A DNA stretch of 64,000 nucleotides from Bradyrhizobium sp. NAS80.1. Its GTDB lineage: Bacteria > Pseudomonadota > Alphaproteobacteria > Rhizobiales > Xanthobacteraceae. Of this stretch, positions 17,778 to 26,746 are shown piece after piece; the stretch's first letter is position 1, and each line of letters starts with the position of its first letter. The position numbers and the translations under genes are program-made. Location: positions 1-64,000 of the forward strand of contig NZ_LGHL01000065.1 in the NCBI RefSeq assembly GCF_001908205.1, read 5' to 3'. A model generated the notes under the pieces. The model did not search any database, was not told where the DNA came from, and worked only from the letters and a program-made list of their open reading frames with translations.

Positions 17778-19127
17778 ATGAGCGAGCCAAAGCCGATCTG
17801 GATCAGGGATCCCCTGGCCATTCTCGCCGACGGTGCGGAGCGCGGGATCGTGGTCAGGGATGGCCGGATCGTCGAGCTCGTGCCGGCTGGTGGTACACCT
17901 GCGACCGCGGATGTCGCGGTGTTCGATGCGGGCGATTATGTCGTGCTGCCGGGCCTGATCAATACCCACCATCATTTCTACCAGACGCTAACGCGGGCGC
18001 TGCCGGCGGCGATGGATCGTGAGCTGTTTCCCTGGCTCCAGGCGCTCTATCCGGTATGGGCGAAGCTGACACCGGAAGCGCTCGAGCTCGGCGTCACGGT
18101 GGCGATGTCCGAGCTCCTGCTCTCCGGCTGTACCACCACGACGGATCATCACTACGTGTTTCCGGCAGGACTCGAGGACGCCGTCGATATCGAGGTCGCA
18201 GTCGCAAAGCGGCTCGGCGTCCGCGTGCTGCTGACGCGCGGCTCGATGAACCTGTCGCAGCGCGACGGCGGTCTGCCGCCTGACAGCGTCGTGCAGGACG
18301 AGGACACCATCCTCGCCGACAGCGCGCGCGTGGTCGCAAAGCATCACCAGCGCGGCGCGGATGCGATGGTGCAGATTGCGCTGGCACCTTGCTCGCCCTT
18401 CTCGGTGAAGACGTCCTTGATGCGTGCCACTGCCGATCTCGCCGAAAAGCTCGACGTCCGCCTGCATACCCATCTCGCTGAGACCGAGGACGAGAACAGG
18501 TTCTGCCAGCAGATGTATGGCTGCCGCCCGCTCGACTATCTCGAGCAATGCGGCTGGCTCAATGCGCGGACCTGGCTTGCCCACGGCATCTTCTTCAATG
18601 CTGACGAGATGAAGCGGCTCAGCAGGGCCAAGACGACCATCAGCCATTGCGCCTGCAGCAACCAGCTTCTGGCGTCGGGTTGCTGCCCGGTGTGCGAGAT
18701 GGAGGAGGCCGGCGTCGGGATCGGCATTGGCGTCGACGGCTCGGCGTCCAACGATGGATCGAACCTGATGCAGGAGGTGCGCGCCGCCTTCCTGCTGCAG
18801 CGGGCGCGCTATGGGGTGACGAAGGTCAGCCACAAGGATGCGCTGCGCTGGGCGACCAAGGGCTCGGCGACATGCGTCGGCCGGCCGGAACTCGGCGAGA
18901 TCGCTGTCGGCAAGGCTGCCGATCTTGCGCTGTTCAGGCTCGACGAGTTGCGCTTCTCCGGCCATGGCGATCCCTTGGCCGCGCTGGTGCTGTGCGGAGC
19001 GCATCGGGCCGACCGGGTCATGGTCGCGGGAAAATGGGCCGTGGTCGATGGCGCAATTCCTGGCCTCGATGTCGCTGGCCTCATCCGCCGCCACAGTTCC
19101 GCAGCGCGGGCGATGCAGGCGGGATAA
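17778..19127 (+). CDS. 8-oxoguanine deaminase-like amidohydrolase
   Basis: 449 residues. A zinc-dependent amidohydrolase of the TrzN/8-oxoguanine deaminase group: NTHHHFYQTLTRA near residue 59, GCTTTTDHHYVFP near 120, HTHLAETEDE near 234, the AHGIFF histidine, and GVDGSASNDGSNL near 321 with the metal-ligand Asp. It would hydrolytically deaminate an amino-purine such as 8-oxoguanine to urate, feeding the urate genes. It is divergent from the xdh FAD gene across about 140 bases, an intergenic stretch likely to hold both promoters. Confidence 0.9.
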   Translation: MSEPKPIWIRDPLAILADGAERGIVVRDGRIVELVPAGGTPATADVAVFDAGDYVVLPGLINTHHHFYQTLTRALPAAMDRELFPWLQALYPVWAKLTPEALELGVTVAMSELLLSGCTTTTDHHYVFPAGLEDAVDIEVAVAKRLGVRVLLTRGSMNLSQRDGGLPPDSVVQDEDTILADSARVVAKHHQRGADAMVQIALAPCSPFSVKTSLMRATADLAEKLDVRLHTHLAETEDENRFCQQMYGCRPLDYLEQCGWLNARTWLAHGIFFNADEMKRLSRAKTTISHCACSNQLLASGCCPVCEMEEAGVGIGIGVDGSASNDGSNLMQEVRAAFLLQRARYGVTKVSHKDALRWATKGSATCVGRPELGEIAVGKAADLALFRLDELRFSGHGDPLAALVLCGAHRADRVMVAGKWAVVDGAIPGLDVAGLIRRHSSAARAMQAG

Positions 19128-19139
19128 TTCCCAAGCAGA

Positions 19140-19190
19140 ATAGAAAGAGGGGGCGACCACAAGTGCCGGGTGCTTCTGGCCACCCCCTCC
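19140..19190 (-). terminator. Convergent-region terminator hairpin
   Basis: GAGGGGGCGACCA and TGGCCACCCCCTC pair as a long stem between the stop codons of the deaminase gene (plus strand) and the transporter binding protein (minus strand). Read on the minus strand, the stem is followed by TCTTTCTATT, as expected for termination of the transporter operon. Confidence 0.55.
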
Positions 19191-19238
19191 GAACCTCCTC
19201 CGGGAGGAGCAGGTGATCTCGGCAATGCAAGAAGCGTG

Positions 19239-20318
19239 CTACTTGCCCGGCAGCTTGTCGTCGATGCCCTTCACGTAGAAATTCATGCCGAGGATCTGGC
19301 CGTCGTCGAGGTGATCGCCGCCCTTGCACTCGATCTCCTTGCCGTCCTGCCCAATGACCGGGCACTTGAACGGGTGCAGCTTGCCCGCAATGATCGCAGC
19401 CTGGGCATCCTCGGCGATCTTCTTCACGTCGTCAGGCATGTTGGTGTAGGGCGCCATCGCGAACATGTGGCTGTCGAGGCCGCCCCAGCTGTCCTCGGAC
19501 TTCCAGGTGCCGTCGAGCTCGGCCTTGACGCGGGCGATGTAGTAGGGGCCCCAGGTGTCGAGGATCGACGTCAGCTGGGTCTTGGGCCCGAACTTGATCA
19601 TCTCGGAATCCTGACCGAAGGCGAGCTTGCCGCGTTCGCTGGCAATCTGCATCGCTGCCGGCGAATCCGTGTGCTGCATGATGACGTCGGCGCCCTGGTC
19701 GATCAGCGCCTTGGCGGCGTCGGCTTCCTTGCCCGGATCGAACCAGGTGTTGGCCCAGATGATCTTGACCTTGATATTCGGGTTGATGGTCTGCGCCGCG
19801 AGGACCGTCGCGTTGATGCCGGAGACGACTTCGGGGATCGGGAATGAGCCGATATAGCCGAGCACGCCGGACTTCGACATCTTGGCCGCGATCAGGCCCT
19901 GGATGTAGCGCCCCTGATACCATTTGGCCGAGTAGGTCGACATGTTCGGGTTGCGCTTGTAGCCGGTGGCGTGCTCGAAATGCACGTTCGGATATTTCTT
20001 CGCGACCTTCAGCGTCGGATCCATATAGCCGAACGACGTGGTGAAGATCAGCTTGTTGCCGGCGCGGACGAGCTGCTCGATGGAACGTTCGGCGTCGGGA
20101 CCTTCAGGCACGTTCTCGAGAAAGGTGGTCTCGATCTTGTCGCCGAGCTCCTTCACCAGCGCCTGGCGGGCGAGCTCGTGCTGATAGGTCCAGCCGAGAT
20201 CGCCGACCGGGCCAAGGTAAATGAAGCCGACTTTCAGCTTGTCGGCGGCGGAAGCTGCACTGACGCTGCCGGCAAGCAAGAGCCCCGCAGCCAGCGCAAG
20301 AAGTGATTTCCTCATCAT
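19239..20318 (-). CDS. BMP family ABC transporter substrate-binding protein
   Basis: 359 residues. The signal peptide (MMRKSLLALAAGLLLAGSVS, cleavage near ASA/AD) is followed by the BMP/PnrA-like fold: KVGFIYLGPVGDLGWTYQHE, IFTTSFGYMDPTLKVAKKYP, and IPEVVSGINATVLAAQ. These proteins bind nucleosides or related compounds in the periplasm. The ATG at 20318 has GGAGAT just upstream. It is the last gene of a four-gene transporter operon. The purine neighbourhood suggests a purine or nucleoside ligand. Confidence 0.93.
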   Translation of the reverse strand: MMRKSLLALAAGLLLAGSVSAASAADKLKVGFIYLGPVGDLGWTYQHELARQALVKELGDKIETTFLENVPEGPDAERSIEQLVRAGNKLIFTTSFGYMDPTLKVAKKYPNVHFEHATGYKRNPNMSTYSAKWYQGRYIQGLIAAKMSKSGVLGYIGSFPIPEVVSGINATVLAAQTINPNIKVKIIWANTWFDPGKEADAAKALIDQGADVIMQHTDSPAAMQIASERGKLAFGQDSEMIKFGPKTQLTSILDTWGPYYIARVKAELDGTWKSEDSWGGLDSHMFAMAPYTNMPDDVKKIAEDAQAAIIAGKLHPFKCPVIGQDGKEIECKGGDHLDDGQILGMNFYVKGIDDKLPGK

Positions 20319-20389
20319 CAATCTCCAAACATCAGGGGAAAGTCACGATCCGCAACGTGCGCGCCCCATCGCGCCCGCCGCGGAAAAGA

Positions 20390-21307
20390 TCAGCGATCAG
20401 GCACGAACACGGTGCCGAGCGCGGCCGGCGCGGTCGAGCCGCCGGTGCGCGCCCGGGAGAGCAGGACCAGGACGATGACAGTCGCGAGGTAAGGCAGCGC
20501 CGACATGAACTGCGAGGGAATGCCGACGCCCCAGCCTTGCGCGTGCAGCTGCAGGATCGTCACTGCGCCGAACAGGTAGGCGCCGACGACGAGCCGGCCC
20601 GGCCGCCAGGACGAGAACACGACCAGCGCCAGCGCGATCCAGCCGCGGCCGGCGGTCATGCCGGGAATGAAGAACGGCGTATAGGCGAGCGGCAGATAAG
20701 CGCCGGCAAGACCGGCGCAGGCGCCGCCGAACATCACGGCGAAGGTGCGGATGCGCAGCACGGGATAGCCGAGCGCATGGGCGGAGACATGATTGTCGCC
20801 GCAGGCACGCAGGATCAAGCCCGGTCGCGTGCGGTACAGAAACCACCAGACGCTGATAATCAGCGCCAGCGAGAAATAGACGAAGGCATCTTCGCCGAAC
20901 AGCACGCGGCCGATCAGCGGGATGTCGGTGAGGCCGGGAATGGAGAGATGCACCGCCGGCGCGATGCGCTCGCCGACGAAGCCGGCGCCGATAAGGCCTG
21001 AGAGCCCGATCCCAAGGATGGTCAGCGCGAGACCCGTTGCGACCTGGTTGACCGCCAGCCCAAGCGCCATCAGCGCGAAGACCAGCGACATCAGCATGCC
21101 CGCCACGATGCCGAACAACGCGCCGATGAAGATCGAACCGGTCAGCCAGGCGCCGGCAAAACCGCAGGCGGCGCCGACGATCATCATGCCCTCGACGCCG
21201 AGATTGAGCACGCCGGAGCGCTCGGTCACGAGCTCGCCGGTCGCCGCGATCAGGAGTGGCGTCGACGCGGCGAGCACCGCCAGGATGATGGCCTCAATGA
21301 GTTCCAC
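20390..21307 (-). CDS. ABC transporter permease (BMP/nucleoside type), second subunit
   Basis: 305 residues with about nine membrane helices. GELVTERSGVLNLGVEGMM near residue 24 is the signature of the BPD_transp_2 permeases of nucleoside/simple-sugar systems. LRACGDNHVSAHALGYPV near 167 is the cytoplasmic coupling loop. It overlaps the upstream permease by 14 bases and precedes the binding protein by 71 bases. Confidence 0.93.
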   Translation of the reverse strand: MELIEAIILAVLAASTPLLIAATGELVTERSGVLNLGVEGMMIVGAACGFAGAWLTGSIFIGALFGIVAGMLMSLVFALMALGLAVNQVATGLALTILGIGLSGLIGAGFVGERIAPAVHLSIPGLTDIPLIGRVLFGEDAFVYFSLALIISVWWFLYRTRPGLILRACGDNHVSAHALGYPVLRIRTFAVMFGGACAGLAGAYLPLAYTPFFIPGMTAGRGWIALALVVFSSWRPGRLVVGAYLFGAVTILQLHAQGWGVGIPSQFMSALPYLATVIVLVLLSRARTGGSTAPAALGTVFVPDR

Positions 21308-22385
21308 GGGCCACCTGTCGGTTCGGGAAGACCAGCCTGAAGCGGTAGAGAATGAAGGAATCGCAGGCGAGCACGTAGAACAGCAGAATACCCTGAAAAA
21401 CCTTGGTGACGTCCAACGGGATCTTCATCGCGATCTGCGCCTGTTCGCCGCCGATAAAGGTCAGTGCAAGGAGAAGGCCCGCAATTAATATTCCAAGCGG
21501 GTTCAGCCGGCCGAGGAAGGCAACGATGATCGCGGTAAAACCGTAGCCGGGTGAAATGCCGGGCTGGAGATGTCCGACCGGGCCCGCGACCTCGATGATG
21601 CCGGCGAGGCCCGCGAGTGCTCCGGAGATCGCGAAGGTCAGGACGACCAGCTGATCGGCATTGAAGCCGCCGAACCGTGCAGCGCGGGGGGCGGCGCCGA
21701 CCACGCGGATCTCGAACCCCTTGATGGTCCGTCCGAGCAGGATCGCGGCGGCTGCAACGACAAGCAGGGCGATGATCGAGCCGAGATGCAGCCGGCCGCC
21801 TTCGATCAACAACGGTACCGTTGCGACCGGATCGAATTCGGCCGTGGTCGGGAAGTTGAAGCCGTGCGGATCGCGCCAGGGGCCGCGCACGAGATAGTCG
21901 AGGAAGAGATCGGCGACATAGACCAGCATCAGGCTGGTCAGGATCTCGCTGGCGCCGAACTTCACCTTGCAGATCGCCGGGATCAGCGCATACAGCGCGC
22001 CCGCGGCTGCCGCGAGCACCAGCATCGTCGGCAGCACCCAGGCGCCGGCATCGGTGCCCTGTGTCTTTACCGCGATCCAGCTTCCGGCGACCGCGCCGAT
22101 CAGGAATTGCCCTTCTGCGCCGATATTCCAGGCATTGGCGAGATAGCAGAGCGACAGCCCGATCGCGATCATCACCAGCGGCGTCGCCTTCACAGCGATT
22201 TCCTGCAGCGAATAACCGTCAGTCAGGGGCGCGATGAAATAGGCGTGCAGGGCGAGGAGCGGATTCTTGCCGAGGATCGCGAACAGGATGATCATGGTCG
22301 CGATCGTGAGGCCGATCGCGACCAGAGGCGAGACCAGCGCGATCGTGTTGGAGCGCTCGGCGCGCTTCTCAAGTACCAACTGCAT
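21294..22385 (-). CDS. ABC transporter permease (BMP/nucleoside type), first subunit
   Basis: 363 residues starting MQLVLEKRAERSN. Hydrophobic helices surround LCYLANAWNIGAEGQFLIGA near residue 85, the family loop in which 'N-GAEGQ' is diagnostic, and the coupling loop EIRVVGAAPRAARFGG near 225. It pairs with the second permease to form the membrane channel. The start at 22385 lies within the 3' end of the ATPase gene (17-base overlap), a sign of tight coupling. Confidence 0.93.
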   Translation of the reverse strand: MQLVLEKRAERSNTIALVSPLVAIGLTIATMIILFAILGKNPLLALHAYFIAPLTDGYSLQEIAVKATPLVMIAIGLSLCYLANAWNIGAEGQFLIGAVAGSWIAVKTQGTDAGAWVLPTMLVLAAAAGALYALIPAICKVKFGASEILTSLMLVYVADLFLDYLVRGPWRDPHGFNFPTTAEFDPVATVPLLIEGGRLHLGSIIALLVVAAAAILLGRTIKGFEIRVVGAAPRAARFGGFNADQLVVLTFAISGALAGLAGIIEVAGPVGHLQPGISPGYGFTAIIVAFLGRLNPLGILIAGLLLALTFIGGEQAQIAMKIPLDVTKVFQGILLFYVLACDSFILYRFRLVFPNRQVARGTH

Positions 22386-23961
22386 GCGCGGCCTCCTTCG
22401 GCTCCAGCCTGCTGCCGCCCATGAGTAGGCCGAGCTTCTCTCGCGTCGCTTCGCTGGTCGCGAGCGGAGCGGACAGTCGGCCATGGAACATCACGGCGAT
22501 GCGGTCGGCGATCTCGGCGAGTTCGTCGAGATCCTGGCTGGTCACGAGCACGGCGGCGCCCGCGGTTGCCAGATCGAGCAGCGCCTGGCGGATCACGGCG
22601 GCGGCGCCGGCATCGACGCCCCAGGTCGGCTGGCACACCACCAGCACCGCCGGATTGCGCAGGATCTCGCGTCCCACAATGAATTTCTGCAGATTGCCGC
22701 CGGAGAGACTCGCAGCTTCCGGATCGCGCTTGGCCTTGCGTACATCGAAGGTTTCGGTCGCACGGTCCACGGTCTCCAGCGTAGCCGCGGTGTCGATGAA
22801 GCCGTGATGGACCATGCCACTGGCGGCATGTCCGGTCAGCAGTGCGTTCTCCGACAGCTTCATGCGCGGCACGGTGCCGTGGCCCAGCCGCTCCTCGGGC
22901 ACAAAAGCGGCGCCTAGCTTGCGCCGCTGCGTGATCGAGAGGTGGCCGGCAGCGATGCCTTCGATCACCACCGTGCCGGGGTCCTGGGACAGACGTTCGC
23001 CGGAGAGCGCGGCGAACAGCTCGTCCTGGCCGTTGCCGGCGACGCCGGCGATGCCCAGGATCTCGCCGCCCTTCAGCTCGAATGAGATGTGCTCGAGCCG
23101 CACGCCGTGCGCTTCGCTTGGGGTGAGCGAGAGATCGTTGACGACGAGCCGCGGCACCGTGGTCTTCCGGTCGGCGGCCGCCGCCTTCACTTCCTTGATC
23201 TCGCTGCCGACCATCATGCGCGCAAGCGAGGCGGCGGTCTCGAGCCTTGGATTGCAGGTCTCGACCTTCTTGCCGCCGCGCAGGATCGTCGCGGTGTCGC
23301 AGAGGCGTTTCACCTCCGCGAGCTTGTGGCTGATGTAGAGGATGGCGCGGCCTTCGGCCTTGAGCCGCTCCAGCACGATGAAGAGTTGGTCTGCTTCCTG
23401 CGGCGTCAGCACCGCGGTGGGCTCGTCCAGGATCAGGAATTTCGGATCCTGCATCAGCGCGCGGACGATCTCGATGCGCTGACGTTCGCCGACGGACAGT
23501 TGCCAGACCTCGCGCCTGGGATCGAGCGGCAGCCCATAGGTCTTCGACACCTGTTCGAGGCGCGCCGACATGTCCTTGAAGGATTCCGTGCGGTCGAGAC
23601 CGAGTGCAACGTTCTCGGCTACGTTGAGATTGTCGAACAGCGAGAAATGCTGAAACACCATGCCGATGCCACGGCTGCGTGCTTCCGACGGACCCGACAG
23701 CACGATCGGCGTGCCCTGCCAGCGAATCTCGCCGGCGCTGGGCTGGATCAGCCCGTAGATCGCCTTGACCAGCGTCGACTTGCCGGCGCCGTTCTCACCC
23801 AGCAGCGCGTGGATCTGCTTCGGCCAGATGTCGATGTCGATGGAGTCGTTGGCGAGGAAATCGCCATAGTGCTTGGTAAGCCCGATCGCCTGAAGCAGCG
23901 GGGACTCGTCGGAATGCAGGCCGTTGGGCGTCGGATCTAACATTCGCTGATGCGCTTGCAT
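22369..23961 (-). CDS. ABC transporter ATPase, duplicated nucleotide-binding domains
   Basis: 530 residues, two NBDs as in RbsA/NupO proteins. NBD1 has Walker A GENGAGKST (55-63), signature LSVGERQR and Walker B LILDEPTAVLTP. NBD2 has a degenerate P-loop (GVAGNGQDEL), signature LSGGNLQK, and VVCQPTWGVD in place of the usual Walker B 'EPT'. The asymmetry is normal for the family: one site hydrolyses ATP. It is the first gene of the operon. Confidence 0.94.
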   Translation of the reverse strand: MQAHQRMLDPTPNGLHSDESPLLQAIGLTKHYGDFLANDSIDIDIWPKQIHALLGENGAGKSTLVKAIYGLIQPSAGEIRWQGTPIVLSGPSEARSRGIGMVFQHFSLFDNLNVAENVALGLDRTESFKDMSARLEQVSKTYGLPLDPRREVWQLSVGERQRIEIVRALMQDPKFLILDEPTAVLTPQEADQLFIVLERLKAEGRAILYISHKLAEVKRLCDTATILRGGKKVETCNPRLETAASLARMMVGSEIKEVKAAAADRKTTVPRLVVNDLSLTPSEAHGVRLEHISFELKGGEILGIAGVAGNGQDELFAALSGERLSQDPGTVVIEGIAAGHLSITQRRKLGAAFVPEERLGHGTVPRMKLSENALLTGHAASGMVHHGFIDTAATLETVDRATETFDVRKAKRDPEAASLSGGNLQKFIVGREILRNPAVLVVCQPTWGVDAGAAAVIRQALLDLATAGAAVLVTSQDLDELAEIADRIAVMFHGRLSAPLATSEATREKLGLLMGGSRLEPKEAAHAVGT

Positions 23962-24104
23962 GGGATGAAGTGCCTCAATAGTGGGCTAGTTTGAACCGCC
24001 GCGTAAGGTGTGAAAAAGCGTCATCCCTTGCTTAGCTGCACCGAGTCCACGGTCTATAGTGGTGTTACTGTGAAGTTCTGATCGACGGAGGTCTCACGGC
24101 TCGG

Positions 24105-24134
24105 ATGCCGCCGCGCGGGAATGCGCGGCGGCAT
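24105..24134. other. Perfect GC-rich hairpin
   Basis: ATGCCGCCGCGC and GCGCGGCGGCAT are fully complementary arms separated by six bases. It sits between the nucleoside transporter ATPase and the guanine-deaminase-like gene. It may be a terminator or an RNA-stabilising element. A short T-rich tail follows only on the plus strand. Confidence 0.5.
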
Positions 24135-24160
24135 GTGTGTTTGCGGAGCGAAACGCTGGC

Positions 24161-24253
24161 GTAGAGTGGGCAAAGCGAAGCATGCCCACCACTTCTGCTT
24201 CTATTTCATTCGGATGGTGGGCACGGCGCAAGGGCGCCTTTGCCCACCCTACG
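24161..24253. repeat. Intergenic inverted repeat of GTGGGCAAAGCG type
   Basis: The left arm GTAGAGTGGGCAAAGCGAAG is mirrored by the right arm GCGCCTTTGCCCACCCTAC, with internal CATGCCCACCA and TGGTGGGCACG also complementary. The whole 93-base unit can fold into a long hairpin. I recognise this type from many intergenic spaces of Bradyrhizobiaceae (from memory). The remainder of 23962-24272 shows no gene. Confidence 0.7.
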
Positions 24254-24272
24254 GTACAGGCTGTTGGGACGC

Positions 24273-24758
24273 CTACTTCGTCCACACGCCATCATGCAGC
24301 GCTTCGGCCTCGTCCTCGAGCAGGGGGCCGACGACCCCCGTCGGCCGCTGGCCGCTGGCAAAGACCTCACGGCACGGCAGGTCGAGCGTAGGGTTTTCAG
24401 GATGGTTGCCGGTGACGCCGCGCAGGCGGTGCTCGCTGAGGCCATAGACGACGCGGCCGATGCCGGCCCAGTAGATCGCGCCGGCGCACATCGCGCAGGG
24501 TTCTGCCGAAGAATAGAGCGTGGCCTTCGCCAGCACGTCGCGACCAAGCGTGCGGCAGGCCAGCGTTGCCGCGAGGCGTTCGGCATGCGCGGTGCCGTCA
24601 TGATCCGGCATGTAGCCGTTCTCGGTCTCGATCAGCACCTTGCCGTCGGCATCGACGACGATGCAGCCGAAGGGATGATTGCCGTGGGTCAGTGAACGCC
24701 GGGCGACGGCGAAGGACAGACGCAGGAAATGCTCGTCTCGTCCAGCTGTGCCGCTCAT
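24273..24758 (-). CDS. Guanine deaminase-like, cytidine-deaminase-fold protein
   Basis: 161 residues. Zinc-site motifs are TAHAERLAA near residue 54 (His plus the proton-shuttling Glu) and AEPCAMCAGAIYWAGI near 85 (two zinc cysteines). The set matches the guanine deaminase/tRNA-adenosine deaminase branch. The purine setting favours a small-molecule guanine or related deaminase yielding xanthine. The start at 24758 has AGGGAGTGG upstream. It follows a decayed ABC ATPase by 13 bases, implying that it was once the downstream gene of that transporter operon. Confidence 0.87.
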   Translation of the reverse strand: MSGTAGRDEHFLRLSFAVARRSLTHGNHPFGCIVVDADGKVLIETENGYMPDHDGTAHAERLAATLACRTLGRDVLAKATLYSSAEPCAMCAGAIYWAGIGRVVYGLSEHRLRGVTGNHPENPTLDLPCREVFASGQRPTGVVGPLLEDEAEALHDGVWTK

Positions 24759-24771
24759 CGCCACTCCCTGG

Positions 24772-25107
24772 TCAATGCCCCGCCATGTGCCGGCCGACCA
24801 CCGTGAGGTCAGCCTCGCTCGTCCGTGCTTCATACACGAATTCGCCATGGAACATCACCACCAGCCGATCGGAGAGCTCGAGCAATTCGTCCAAATCCTC
24901 GCCGACCAGCAGCACAGCGGCGCCGCGGTTGCGCGCGGCCATGATCTCGGCATGGATCTGCGCGACTGCCGCGAAATCGAGTCCAAAGCAGGGATGGCGG
25001 CGATCAGCACCTCGGCGTCGCCGGCGTGCGGGTCTTGATCTTGTATTGGCGATCTTCTTCCTGGCGTCGTCGCGGAAGGCGCTGCGATTGAGCCACCAGC
25101 CACTACT
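24772..25107 (-). pseudogene. Remnant of a second BMP-type ABC transporter ATPase (C-terminal part)
   Basis: Reading the minus strand, short pieces of a duplicated-NBD ATPase appear in changing frames. WWLNRSAFRDDARKKI is followed after a frame change by KIKTRTP, then DAEVLIAAIP, then CFGLDFAAVAQIHAEIMAAR, and finally the tail AVLLVGEDLDELLELSDRLV to HMAGH and a stop. The signature-motif region (LSGGN) expected before DAEVLI is missing. At least two frame changes and an internal deletion make it non-functional. It ends 13 bases before the guanine-deaminase-like gene. Confidence 0.75.
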
Positions 25108-25166
25108 GGCTAAAGGTCGAATATTGCTCAGAAAGATTACTGATTAAATAATAGGCAGTATCTACT

Positions 25167-25180
25167 TATTGTATGCAATA
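25167..25180. promoter_or_regulatory. Palindrome TATTGTATGCAATA, candidate operator
   Basis: The 14-base inverted repeat has arms TATTG and CAATA around TATG, inside the AT-rich leader (about 25120-25200) of the M20 hydrolase gene. It resembles GntR-family operators of the ATTGTATnCAAT type. No GntR gene lies in the window. Confidence 0.4.
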
Positions 25181-25369
25181 GAGTTAAGCAGTCTTAACGG
25201 TCTGGGGTGTGCATGGCGAGCGCTAGACGTCCGCCGGCTCCGCGCATTCATGCTAACCACGCACTGATTGAGACGGGCGCCAACCCCGGGCGATTTTCGC
25301 TGGCACCGAACTTGTATCGATGTTCGTAAGGACGGGGCGCAGTCCCCTCAGGATGGAAAGCTCGCCGCG

Positions 25370-26644
25370 ATGGGTGCTGGTAACGCCGTTCAAGACGCAT
25401 CGCTCGGTGAAGAGATCGTGCAGCGGATCAATAAGCTCGCTGCGATCTCGGAAGAGGCCGGCAAGCTCACCCGCATCTATCTCAGCAAGGAGCTGCGCGA
25501 GGCCGCGGACCTCATCCTGAACTGGATGCGCGAGGCCGGCATGAGCGCTCGTCTCGATGCGATCGGCAATGTCTGTGGACGCTACGAGGGCGAGCGGCCG
25601 GGTGCGCGCTGCCTGATGCTGGGCTCGCACTACGACACAGTGCGCGATGCCGGTAAATGGGATGGTCCGCTGGGCGTGATCACCGCGATCGCGTGCGTTG
25701 CGGACCTCAATCGCCGCGGCAAGCGCTTGCCGTTTGCGATCGAGGTCGTCGGCTTTGCCGACGAGGAAGGTGTGCGCTTCGCCTCGACCCTTCTCGGCAG
25801 CCGTGCGGTGGCCGGCACTTTTGACGAGGCCGTCCTCAACGCGCGCGACCGCGACGGCGTGTCGTTGCGCGATGCGCTCGTCACGTTCGGCCTCGAACCC
25901 GATCATATCGGCGCGGCGGCGCGGGCCCGGCGCGAGCTGCTGGCCTATCTCGAATTGCACATCGAGCAGGGGCCGGTGCTGGAAGCGCAGAACCTGCCCG
26001 TCGGCGTGGTCACCGCGATTGCGGGCGCCACACGGCTTGCAGCGCGACTGACCGGCATGGCCGGCCACGCCGGCACCGTGCCGATGGCACTCCGGCGTGA
26101 TGCGCTCGCGGGGGCTGCCGAATGCATCGGCGCAATCGAGCAGTTTTGCCACACCGACGAGGGTGGGCTGGTCGGTACCGTCGGCTACATTCAGGCGAGG
26201 CCCGGCGCAACCAATGTCATTCCCGGCGAAGTGTCGTTCACCATCGACATGCGCGCGCCGACCGACATGCACCGCAAGCGTGCGGTGGCCGATGTTGTCA
26301 GGCAGATCGAGGCGATCGCAAACCGCCGGCAACTTGCGCTCCAGCTCGACGTCACCCACGAGAACCGCACTGTACCTTGCGCGGCCTGGCTGAAGGACCA
26401 GATCGCGCAGGCGATCGGAGCGGAGGGTTTTCCCGTATTCGAGCTGCCGAGCGGGGCCGGGCATGATGGCATGGCGATGATCGATGTCGCCGATGTCGGC
26501 ATGATCTTCGTTCGTTGCCGCGGCGGCATCAGCCATCATCCGGACGAGCATGTCGAGCTCGCCGATGCCGACGTCGGTGCGCGGGTGCTGCTGCGGGTGA
26601 TCGAGAACTTCAGGCCGCGGGAGGACCGCGCCGGCACGAACTGA
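25370..26644 (+). CDS. M20 family Zn-dependent hydrolase, allantoate amidohydrolase-like
   Basis: 424 residues. Metal-site motifs of the hydantoinase/carbamoylase group are LGSHYDTVRDAGKWDGPLGV near residue 85 (His and bridging Asp), GFADEEGVRFASTLLGSRA near 126 (Glu-Glu), LELHIEQGPVLE near 200, and SGAGHDGMAM plus ISHHPDEH near the end. They fit allantoate amidohydrolase or N-carbamoyl-amino-acid hydrolase; neighbouring allantoinase makes the former likely. I chose the ATG at 25370. A longer upstream frame is out of keeping with the family. Confidence 0.87.
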   Translation: MGAGNAVQDASLGEEIVQRINKLAAISEEAGKLTRIYLSKELREAADLILNWMREAGMSARLDAIGNVCGRYEGERPGARCLMLGSHYDTVRDAGKWDGPLGVITAIACVADLNRRGKRLPFAIEVVGFADEEGVRFASTLLGSRAVAGTFDEAVLNARDRDGVSLRDALVTFGLEPDHIGAAARARRELLAYLELHIEQGPVLEAQNLPVGVVTAIAGATRLAARLTGMAGHAGTVPMALRRDALAGAAECIGAIEQFCHTDEGGLVGTVGYIQARPGATNVIPGEVSFTIDMRAPTDMHRKRAVADVVRQIEAIANRRQLALQLDVTHENRTVPCAAWLKDQIAQAIGAEGFPVFELPSGAGHDGMAMIDVADVGMIFVRCRGGISHHPDEHVELADADVGARVLLRVIENFRPREDRAGTN

Positions 26645-26746
26645 CTGTCAGGAGCCCGCAAGTCATCGGGTAGAGACACGAATCAGACTTGGTTAGAATG
26701 GTGTCGCCCATCACCGGGATCACGACACATTAGCCGACTGACGCAT

